From assembly GCA_963820995.1 (NCBI GenBank), contig CAWGCL010000001.1, positions 124,001 through 188,000 on the forward strand: DNA of 64,000 nucleotides, given 5' to 3'. Below the pieces are notes generated by a model. The model saw only the letters and a program-made list of their open reading frames with translations. It made no database searches and had not been told where the DNA came from. Each line of letters opens with the position of its first letter. Positions within the stretch are counted from its first letter, which is position 1. A program made the position numbers and the translations under genes. Positions 56,559-64,000 of this stretch are shown here, one piece after another. The stretch is from JAGTVG01 sp963820995. Its GTDB lineage: Bacteria; Bacteroidota; Bacteroidia; Cytophagales; Cyclobacteriaceae.

Positions 56559-58946
56559 ATGCTAAGAAATCTGATCAAAATCTCTTTTCGAAATATAAAG
56601 AAAGAGAAAGGATATAGTTTTATTAATATACTGGGTTTGGTCATAGGCATTTCATCCTGTCTTTTCCTGGTCTTATATATAATTGATGAATTAAGCTTTG
56701 ATAATTTTCATCAAAATGGGGATCATGTATACCGCGTAGTAACCAATATAACTGAAGTCGACAATGAATTTACCTGGGCGGTGGCACAAACCCCATTTGC
56801 CCCCACAGTTAAAAAAGATTATCCCGAGGTAGAAGAATACACACGCATATCCAATGCTGGACGCTTGATGATTGAAAAGGGTACAGAAAATATATATGAA
56901 GAAGAATTCGCTTATGCTGATTCAGCTACCTTCGAATTGTTCACATTTCAGTTTATAGCAGGTGATCCAGAAACCTGTCTTTATGAACCCAATTCTATTG
57001 TGATCACCAGGGATATAGCCATAAAATATTTTAATACAACCGATGCTGTTGGAGAAACCCTGATTGGAGAAGATGTATCTTATCGGGTTACAGGAGTAAT
57101 TGAAAATATTCCTAAAAATACACATATCAGTTCTATCCAGGCTTTTATTTCCTGGAATACACTTCAGGATTTCCGAAGCGAAGGGAGCTGGGGAAATTTT
57201 GGCGTTCTAACCTATATCTACACACCAACCCTGGAAGACCCCCTGGTCTTTCAGGAGAAACTTCACGAAATATATGACAACTACTGCGCAGAAATTTTTG
57301 AACAATTTGGCATTGATTTCAAATATGAACTTCAAAATATCCGGGACATCCACCTTCATTCCAAGATCGGTTCTGAAGCTGAAACCGGAGGCGATATCGC
57401 CTATGTCTACATATTTTCTGCTGTTGCCTTTTTCATATTATTAATTGCGAGTATAAATTATATGAATCTATCCACTGCGCGATCGATGAAACGGGCAAGG
57501 GAAGTCGGGATTCGAAAAGTCATGGGCTCTTTAAAAAGGCAGATAATAATCCAGTTTTTGACAGAATCTATAATCTATACATTAATCGCGCTGGTATTAA
57601 GTATAATTATTGTACTTGCTTTGATTCCATTTTATAATGATATGCTGGACAAAGCCATTACAGCAGATTTCCTTTTTAAACCGGCTATTATGATATCTCT
57701 TTTCGGAATTGTCATTTTTGTCGCCATATTAAGTGGATCGTATCCGTCTTTTTTCCTTTCTTCATTCAAACCGGTAGAGGTATTAAAAAGCAATAGCAGC
57801 AGCAAGGGAGGAAATTCTATGGTCAGAAAAGTTCTTGTCATCCTCCAGTTCGGGATTTCTGTGGCTATGATCATCAGTACTTTGATAGTATATGATCAGT
57901 TGAATTATCTGAGGGAAAAAGACCTGGGTTTTGATAAGGATCAAATCATTCGGATAGGTATGTTCACTCAGGAAATGAGGGAAAAGTATGAAGTTTTAAG
58001 AAATGAACTTAAAAAATCAAATCACATTAAAGATGTAGGATCAGCGACTACCTCACCCGGTACTGAGATGGGCAAAAACCTGATCAACGTCGAAAATGAT
58101 GCAGGAGAAATGGTGGAAAGAGGAATTGACCTATATGGAATAGACTACGACTATATCCCGACACTTAACTTTGAGATCCTAGAGGGCCGAAATTTCTCAA
58201 GAGATGTGACCTCAGACACATCTCAAGCAGTGATCGTTACTGAATCAATGTCAAAACGCATGAATTGGGACCAAGCCATAGGGAAAAAATTCCAGTTTGG
58301 AACGGATGAAGAAGATCCATTTGTTGAAGTCGTTGGCGTGATAAAGGATTATCACCACAATTCTCTATATGATGTTATAGAACCTGTCATGTTTTACTTG
58401 CGAACGGACAACCGGATCGTTCATATTAAGCTTGCCGGAGAAGATATTTCAGGGGCACTTGAGGAAGTTGAAACAGCGTGGAAAAACGTGTTCCCAAACC
58501 GGCCGCTTGATTATAACTTCCTGGATGAGGAATTTGAGGAACAATACAGCAATGATCAACGCCGTGGTGAAATTTTTTCAATATTCTCAGTTTTAACTAT
58601 TGTTATTGCCTGTCTGGGATTGCTGGGCCTGGCATCCTTCACTACGGAACAAAGAACTAAGGAAATAGGAATCAGAAAAGTAGTTGGCGCAAATATCGGG
58701 TCCATTGTATTCATGATATCAAAGGATTTTCTGATCCTGATTGCTATATCAATTGTATTAGCCTTTCCTGTTGCTTACCTTTTTATGAATAAATGGTTGC
58801 AGAACTTTTCCTATCAAACAGAAATAAATTATATAACATTCATATCAGCTGCGCTCGTGGCTATATTTATAACCCTGGCCACCATAAGTTTTCATACGAT
58901 CAAGGCAGCGGTATCAAATCCTGTTAAGGCATTAAGAGAAGAATAA
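56559..58946 (+). CDS. MacB/FtsX-type ABC transporter permease
   Basis: This is a 795-residue permease of the common Bacteroidota type with two FtsX domains. It starts LIKISFRNIKKEKGYSFINI, with the first helix at about 20-42. A MacB-type periplasmic core domain (about 45-240) is followed by three helices (about 285-400), a second periplasmic domain (about 420-660) and final helices (about 670-785). The TTEQRTKEIGIRKVVGA segment is the FtsX hallmark. No ATPase gene is adjacent, so it must use one encoded elsewhere. Functions include efflux of antimicrobial compounds and lipid traffic. The gene stands alone. Confidence 0.9.
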   Translation: MLRNLIKISFRNIKKEKGYSFINILGLVIGISSCLFLVLYIIDELSFDNFHQNGDHVYRVVTNITEVDNEFTWAVAQTPFAPTVKKDYPEVEEYTRISNAGRLMIEKGTENIYEEEFAYADSATFELFTFQFIAGDPETCLYEPNSIVITRDIAIKYFNTTDAVGETLIGEDVSYRVTGVIENIPKNTHISSIQAFISWNTLQDFRSEGSWGNFGVLTYIYTPTLEDPLVFQEKLHEIYDNYCAEIFEQFGIDFKYELQNIRDIHLHSKIGSEAETGGDIAYVYIFSAVAFFILLIASINYMNLSTARSMKRAREVGIRKVMGSLKRQIIIQFLTESIIYTLIALVLSIIIVLALIPFYNDMLDKAITADFLFKPAIMISLFGIVIFVAILSGSYPSFFLSSFKPVEVLKSNSSSKGGNSMVRKVLVILQFGISVAMIISTLIVYDQLNYLREKDLGFDKDQIIRIGMFTQEMREKYEVLRNELKKSNHIKDVGSATTSPGTEMGKNLINVENDAGEMVERGIDLYGIDYDYIPTLNFEILEGRNFSRDVTSDTSQAVIVTESMSKRMNWDQAIGKKFQFGTDEEDPFVEVVGVIKDYHHNSLYDVIEPVMFYLRTDNRIVHIKLAGEDISGALEEVETAWKNVFPNRPLDYNFLDEEFEEQYSNDQRRGEIFSIFSVLTIVIACLGLLGLASFTTEQRTKEIGIRKVVGANIGSIVFMISKDFLILIAISIVLAFPVAYLFMNKWLQNFSYQTEINYITFISAALVAIFITLATISFHTIKAAVSNPVKALREE

Positions 58947-59064
58947 GATTAAATTCCAAAGAGGTTTGGCAGGTCCACTATTTCAGTACTATGAAATAGG
59001 TTCAGCCTTGCCAATGTCTACGGAATAGTGTTATTTTTACTTTCTTAATGAATTGAATTCAATT

Positions 59065-59853
59065 ATGGATCTTAGTCTGAAAAACAAAAATGCCCTCGTT
59101 TGCGGAAGCACTCAGGGAATAGGAAAAGCAATTGCTATTGAACTTGCCCTTAATGGTGCAAATATTACTCTATTCGCCCGGAATGAAGAAAGCCTGAAAT
59201 CAGTTATCCGGGAATTGGATACTTCTTCTGGTCAGTCCCATGACTATCTTGTTGCGGATTTCCAACAACCGGATAAAGTGATCAAAGCAATAGATCAATA
59301 TATGACAAATGGTAAAACATTCCATATACTTATCAATAATACCGGTGGTCCTCCTCATGGAGCAGTTATGGATTCAGATTCAGAAAAATTCCTCGCTGGA
59401 TTCAATGCACACATCATAAACAACCAGAACCTGGTAATACGGCTGGCTCCCGGAATGAAAAGATCAGGATACGGCCGTATTATTAATGTTATTTCAATTT
59501 CAGTAAAAACCCCCATTGCCGGATTGGGTGTTTCAAATACCATACGTGGGGCAGTAGCCAGCTGGTCAAAAACCCTAGCAAATGAATTGGGGCCCTATGG
59601 AATTACAGTAAACAACATCCTTCCGGGATATACAAAAACCGGTCGCCTTGATGAATTATTCATTAAGAAAGCTGAAGAGGCAGGGGTAAGTCATGCTGAA
59701 TTTGAAAAACAGGCTGCCGACAAAATTCCGGCCAAACGCCTGGGTCTTCCGGAAGAAATGGGGTATGCAGCCGCATTTTTGGCATCACCGGCAGCAGGAT
59801 ATATCAATGGCATTAACCTTCCGGTAGATGGAGGAATTACTCCTTCAATGTAA
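59065..59853 (+). CDS. SDR-family oxidoreductase lacking the YxxxK motif
   Basis: This is a 262-residue protein from the ATG at 59065; the longer frame begins at a TTG. The N-terminal nucleotide-binding motif GSTQGIGKAIA and the NNTGGPPHG region are SDR-typical, as is ISVKTPIAGLGV with the catalytic-site serine near 144-146. At the position of the catalytic Y-x3-K the sequence is S-N-T-I-R (about 157-161). The motif is therefore replaced by the S-N-T-x-R variant found in a divergent SDR group. Activity is uncertain. The neighbouring FucP-like symporter suggests a sugar-related substrate. The gap to the next gene is 145 bp. Confidence 0.8.
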   Translation: MDLSLKNKNALVCGSTQGIGKAIAIELALNGANITLFARNEESLKSVIRELDTSSGQSHDYLVADFQQPDKVIKAIDQYMTNGKTFHILINNTGGPPHGAVMDSDSEKFLAGFNAHIINNQNLVIRLAPGMKRSGYGRIINVISISVKTPIAGLGVSNTIRGAVASWSKTLANELGPYGITVNNILPGYTKTGRLDELFIKKAEEAGVSHAEFEKQAADKIPAKRLGLPEEMGYAAAFLASPAAGYINGINLPVDGGITPSM

Positions 59854-59998
59854 TTTTTTCATAATTAAATATGTAATCACAGGGAGATTTTTTAAAATTG
59901 ATGCATAATTGTTAAAACTTTTTTGAGAAAGATCCGGGAAGGAACATTTTATCATCTAAAGCCCAGGACCTTTTATATATTACCCTAAAAAAGATATT

Positions 59999-61309
59999 AT
60001 GTCTGAAGTAACGACTAAAAGAGATACACCTATCCTTCCTTTTGCCCTGATCACAAGTTTATTCCTGTTGTGGGGCCTGGCTAACAATATGACCGATACC
60101 TTACTGGCTGCTTTTAAAAGGATTATGAGTATGTCTGATGCTCAAACATCATGGATCCAAATTGCCAGCTATGGACTAGGATACTTTTTATTTGCGTTAC
60201 CTGCTGCAATATATATCAAGAAATTTTCCTACAAATCAGGTGTGTTACTGGGCCTTGGCTTGTATACCCTGGGTTGTTTCTTATTTTATCCATCAATGTT
60301 AACGGGAAATTATTACCATTTTCTAGGCGCCATTTGGATACTTTTTGGGGGTTTATCTGTACTGGAAACCGCCTCAAATCCTTATATCATTGCCATGGGA
60401 AAGGAGGAAACAGGGACCCGAAGGCTAAATTTTGCACAATCATTTAATCCACTTGGATCCATCATGGGAGTCGTTCTCAGCTCGATATTTATACTTTCTG
60501 AATTGAATCGCTCAAGTGCCCAAGAACGGGCAGCTATGGCCCCGGAAGAATTGCAGGCCATTCAATATGGTGAACTGAATGCCGTAACCATGACCTACGT
60601 GTCCATTGGCGTCATATTGCTGGTATTGTGGATTATAATATTCGTAACAAAAATGCCGGTTGCTGCAGATGAAAGCAAAGTATTGGATCTTAAGGGCACC
60701 TTGAAAAGATTGTTATGGAATAAGAATTATACCATGGGAGTTCTGGCCCAGTTTCTATATGTTGGTGCGCAGATAGGGGTATGGTCATATACTATCCGAT
60801 ACGCCATGAAAGAACTGGATCTTGAAAACATAGAGCTACCTCTTGGAAAAACACCTGAACAGGTAGCGGCTCAATACTATGTGGCCGCACTTATCCTATT
60901 TGTAGCTTCCCGGTTTATCTGTACCTTCCTGATGAAATATATTAAACCTGAACGATTATTAACCTGGGCCGCTATACTCGCTTCAGTAAGTAGTTTGTTT
61001 GTGATATTTGGTCATGGCATGGTAGGCGTGATAGCATTGGTTTCTATTTCAGCCTTTATGTCTCTAATGTTTCCTACCATCTTCGGAATTGCGTCGAAAG
61101 GATTAGGGGAAGATACTAAGATCGGATCTTCAGGTATGATTATGGCCATCCTGGGCGGGGCAGTAATCACAGCCATTCAAGGCAGGATATCTGACCTGAC
61201 TGGAAGTATTAATATAGCATACAGTGTTCCTCTGGTTTGTTTTTTAATAATCGCTTTTTATGGTGGGTTTATACGTCATCAAAACAAAACATTGGTAGAT
61301 CGACCCTGA
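59999..61309 (+). CDS. FucP-like MFS sugar:H+ symporter
   Basis: This 436-residue MFS protein has 12 predicted membrane segments. The N-terminal segment FLLWGLANNMTDTLLAAFKR and the 'ETASNPYI' motif in helix 4 match L-fucose permease (FucP)-like transporters, where the family uses an acidic residue in this area for proton coupling. It would import a neutral sugar such as L-fucose or glucose/galactose. It lies after an SDR gene and before a Tat-exported cysteine protein. The extra length relative to FucP (438) is none, so the gene is complete. Confidence 0.85.
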   Translation: MSEVTTKRDTPILPFALITSLFLLWGLANNMTDTLLAAFKRIMSMSDAQTSWIQIASYGLGYFLFALPAAIYIKKFSYKSGVLLGLGLYTLGCFLFYPSMLTGNYYHFLGAIWILFGGLSVLETASNPYIIAMGKEETGTRRLNFAQSFNPLGSIMGVVLSSIFILSELNRSSAQERAAMAPEELQAIQYGELNAVTMTYVSIGVILLVLWIIIFVTKMPVAADESKVLDLKGTLKRLLWNKNYTMGVLAQFLYVGAQIGVWSYTIRYAMKELDLENIELPLGKTPEQVAAQYYVAALILFVASRFICTFLMKYIKPERLLTWAAILASVSSLFVIFGHGMVGVIALVSISAFMSLMFPTIFGIASKGLGEDTKIGSSGMIMAILGGAVITAIQGRISDLTGSINIAYSVPLVCFLIIAFYGGFIRHQNKTLVDRP

Positions 61310-61415
61310 AGAAATACCAATCAGTTTTTAATCATCAAGGAATCTAAATGAAATCTTTGTAACTTAGGAATAGGGATTTTTCGACAGAACCAATCATGAA
61401 TAAACAGCCTTAATC

Positions 61416-62054
61416 ATGAAAAAGATGATAAATCGTAGAGATTTTATGGTAGCAGGGAGCGCAACAGCAGGATCAGTAATATTAGGCAATTGCACACTGA
61501 AGGAAGATAAGGAAAAGGATCAGGAAAAGAGCAATTCAAGGATAGAGGAACCTGATGCAATGAGTATAAGTAAAAGTATGCCCAAAGAGCATGTATTTAA
61601 TTTATTGGATCAGAAGGTAACGCATTACATGGAGATATCTCATAATTGTGCCCAATCCTCTTTTCTCGCACTTTCGGAACAATTCGGATTGGGTAATGAT
61701 GATATGGTAAAGGCCCTGACGCCAATACCGGGGATCGCAGAAAGAGGCGAAACCTGTGGTGCTGTTACAGGTGCATTACTTGCCCTGGGCCTGGTTTATG
61801 GGAGAAATAATATCAGTGACTGGCAGGGATACAGAGATTCACTGAAGCCGGCCAATGAATTCTGTGACCGCTTTGAGGAGGAATTGGGGAGCCTGATGTG
61901 CAGAAATATTGTAAAATCAGAATTTGGAATGGAACTGGACCTCAGGAAAGAGGATGATCTGGAACAATTCCAGGAAGCAGATGCTACACACAAATGCAGT
62001 AGAGTTGTCCAGACTGCAGTAAGAATTGCAGCGGATCTTATACTAAAAGCTTAG
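61416..62054 (+). CDS. C_GCAxxG_C_C family protein, Tat-exported lipoprotein-like
   Basis: This 212-residue protein has a twin-arginine start (NRRDFMVAG, 6-14) and a lipobox-like LGNC (Cys26). The conserved cysteines are C78 (HNCAQSSF), C114 (ETCGAVTGALLALG), C150, C162 and C194, the C_GCAxxG_C_C pattern named after TIGR01909. These cysteines probably bind a metal or a redox centre. Most relatives are cytoplasmic, so the exported form is notable. It is 106 bp after the FucP-like gene on the same strand. Confidence 0.8.
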   Translation: MKKMINRRDFMVAGSATAGSVILGNCTLKEDKEKDQEKSNSRIEEPDAMSISKSMPKEHVFNLLDQKVTHYMEISHNCAQSSFLALSEQFGLGNDDMVKALTPIPGIAERGETCGAVTGALLALGLVYGRNNISDWQGYRDSLKPANEFCDRFEEELGSLMCRNIVKSEFGMELDLRKEDDLEQFQEADATHKCSRVVQTAVRIAADLILKA

Positions 62055-62448
62055 GAAGGATTTTATGTTAAATCAGCTGGTAACAGCTGTTCGATTCAGC
62101 GGGGCCTTGAAAGATACAAGTGACTGATTAAGAGAGTCTTAAATAGTGAAAAAATAAAACGAACCCCAGAGAAGGTCCATAATGCTTTTTTTGGGGGGGG
62201 GTACGTCAACTCGCCTTCCGGCAGGCAGTATTGATGTATCTGATTACAAGTAACCCTGCAATTTAGGATACAAAAACAGCTTTTCATCCCATCAGTTATC
62301 CAATCAAAATGGTATTATTTTATGCAGATACAATAAGGTAAAATATGATTTAACTCCTCGGGATCAGCTATCAGACCCTCTTCTAAAAGAATGTCAGGGA
62401 CCCTGTAAACCCGTAGGTTTCTCCATCTGGAATTCAGGTATGATATTC
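62055..62448. other. Intergenic region with a T7G9 run and a near-palindrome
   Basis: This 394-bp spacer between converging genes contains T7 followed by G9 (62186-62201), then GCCTTCCGGCAGGC (62213-62226), which is palindromic but for one mismatched pair (T at 62217 opposite A-complement at 62222). No gene is supported in it. Confidence 0.45.
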
Positions 62449-63979
62449 TCAATAATACCCTTTAAACCGGTTGTCAATCTTCTTGTGCGTGGTCCTTTTC
62501 AATGGAATCTGCATGCCCCCTGTTTCTTCAAGCCAGGTCCATAGATCATCAAGCATTTCTTCTATCTGTTCCTGATGTTCGGGACTCTTTATTAGATTAT
62601 TCATTTCCCATGGATCGTTCTCAAGATCATAGAATTCATTTGTATCCCAAAGCCCGTGATAACGAATAAACTTATATCTATCTGTTCTTACAGCATGTAC
62701 AGTAGGTGTCTGAGGATAGGCATACTCCCAGTAATACTCATAAAATATCTTATCACGCCAATCACTAACATCATCACCTTTCAACAAAGGAATAAAAGAT
62801 TTACCCGGCATATAAGAAGGTGGCATCAATCCTGCCATATCCAGAACGGTAGGTGCTATATCGATATTCTGAACCAGTTTCGTAATTTTTGTACCGGGAG
62901 CGATCATTCCAGGAGACCAGGCAAGCAGGGGTACCCTCCAGGATTCCTCATAGGCCTGCCTTTTATCAATGAGCCCGTGTTCCCCAAACGAAAATCCATT
63001 ATCCCCCATATACAGCACGAGGGTGTTGTCCTTCAAATCTGAATTTTCAACAAAGTCAATAACGGATCCAAGACTTTCATCAAGCGCAGTAAGTGTTTCG
63101 CAATATGCTTTAAAAAATGTTTCAAAATTATGGGCACCATGGTACATATCGTCTACTCCATGCCAGCTATTCCGCTGTTGTTTCACCCATTCAGGAATAT
63201 CATGGTCTTTGTATTTATCAGTTGCCGTCAGGTAATAGGATGGTGGAAATACAATTTCTTCATTTTTATACATCCCTTCATGCCTTTCTGCAGGCCGGAA
63301 TAAGGCATGAACGGCTTTATGTGATAAATACATAAAGAATGGTTTGTCCTTACTTCTATTATCCATCCATTCCAGCGCATGTTCAGTCAACAGGTCTGTT
63401 ACATAAGTATCCTCATCATATTCAAAGCGCTCGCCATTGATGTTAAGACTGGGTTTAAAATAATTCCCCTGCCCTTTAAAACTTTCCCAGTGATCGAATC
63501 CTGGCCTTGGATCATCGTGCCCATGTCCCATATGCCATTTCCCAAAATAGGCAGTTTCATAGCCAGCTTTTTGAAGGTATTGTGGGAAAAATACGAGATC
63601 TTCCGGTACAGGGGCCTGGTTATCCACTACTGTATGTGCATGGGAATACATTCCTGTAAGGATTGACGCACGGCTGGGTGAGCATAGTGAAGTGGTAACG
63701 AATGCATTTTCAAGATGACAACCTTCAGCAGCCATCTTATCCATAGCAGGGGTTTTTAACCATGGGACTTTTCCGGTAAATCCCATGAAATCATATCGGT
63801 GGTCGTCACTCAATACAAAGATGACATTCTTCAATTCTGCTTTTCCTGTGATTCTCTCAAGATCCAATGGATCATTCTCTGAGATAGGTCACTTGGTTCC
63901 GACCAGCGCGTTGACATCCGGTAATCATCACATAGGAGAACAAAATTGATGTTATGAACAATAAGTATTTAAATTTCAT
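62449..63979 (-). pseudogene. Type I sulfatase, lipoprotein, frameshift after the signal peptide
   Basis: The long frame (63867 down to 62449) is a complete S1 sulfatase catalytic region of 472 residues. It has the formylglycine motif C62-S-P-S-R66 (TSLCSPSRASILTG), metal-site SDDHRYD, KWHMGHGHD and MGDNGFSFGEHG. It has no in-frame signal. Upstream at 63979 a different frame starts MKFKYLLFITSILF with a lipobox (MITGC) and reaches a stop at 63874-63872. The two frames join between 63890 and 63872 as GRNQ-V/P-ISENDPLD. One indel has therefore separated the export signal from the enzyme. The sulfate-ester substrate is unknown. Confidence 0.8.
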
Positions 63980-64000
63980 AGAGATTGTCTTTTATAGATC

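Noticed and set aside
58965..59014. Inverted repeat CTATTTCA/TGAAATAG after the MacB-type permease as a terminator
   Set aside because: The stem is AT-rich and no T-run follows; structure may be real but a terminator role is unsupported.
1..64000. GATC at both ends of the window, suggesting a Sau3AI clone insert
   Set aside because: The length is exactly 64000, so the ends are window cuts; GATC can occur at both by chance.
1..64000. CRISPR arrays, IS elements, tRNA or rRNA genes
   Set aside because: No regularly spaced direct repeats of CRISPR type, no transposase frame and no recognisable tRNA cloverleaf or rRNA stretch were seen on reading; covariance searches were not possible.

Overview
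The window looks like a chromosomal segment of a Bacteroidota bacterium, probably a Cytophagia-type marine or environmental lineage. The clues are low-to-middling GC, TTG-N19-TAnnTTTG promoters, almost no Shine-Dalgarno sites, FecA-like TonB receptors with a carboxypeptidase-type N-terminal domain, many lipoproteins, DUF4136 and DUF4954 proteins, and an FtsZ with the Bacteroidota C-terminal extension. I place it only at phylum level; no rRNA or tRNA gene is visible.

Layout. 0-4 kb: the tail of a HerA-like ATPase gene, a serine beta-lactamase-like lipoprotein and a membrane class III nucleotide cyclase with TolB-like and TPR modules. 4-16 kb: a carbohydrate region with a zinc alcohol dehydrogenase, an AhpD-like protein, an HpcH/HpaI (RhmA-like) aldolase, an Nramp-like transporter, an arabinose/fucose-isomerase-family protein, a sodium:solute symporter, a GH106 alpha-L-rhamnosidase and a lipoprotein sulfatase. 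Together they suggest uptake and breakdown of a sulfated, rhamnose-containing glycan without a SusC/SusD pair. 16-20 kb: a fluoride-type CLC antiporter and a CPA2 cation:proton antiporter. 20-27 kb: secreted proteins, a stand-alone outer-membrane barrel, an FtsE/FtsX-like ABC pair and a ZnuA-like lipoprotein that look like one metal-linked unit, then DUF4136 proteins. 27-33 kb: an orphan DnaB-like protein with a degraded P-loop, a gene desert, and an operon of acyl carrier protein, NDP-forming acyl-CoA synthetase and DUF4954 protein. 33-36 kb: a FecA-like TonB receptor behind a 23-bp palindrome.

36.7-51.9 kb is the complete, intact division and cell wall (dcw) cluster, transcribed leftward: mraZ, rsmH, ftsL-like, ftsI, murE, mraY, murD, ftsW, murG, murC, ftsQ, ftsA, ftsZ. 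murF is absent here. The cluster starts at a clear promoter with three MraZ-type boxes and ends at a strong terminator. 52-64 kb carries a TlpA-like lipoprotein, a Gfo/Idh/MocA oxidoreductase with a DoxX protein, a MacB/FtsX-type permease, an SDR protein without the YxxxK motif, a FucP-like sugar symporter, a Tat-exported C_GCAxxG_C_C protein and a second sulfatase.

Nine genes are broken by a total of about 17 frameshifts, and one further gene has a nonsense codon. Nearly all lie in the first 36 kb and none in the dcw cluster. In every case the family motifs resume in another frame, so these are either very recent pseudogenes or regional sequence errors. I annotate each as one locus.
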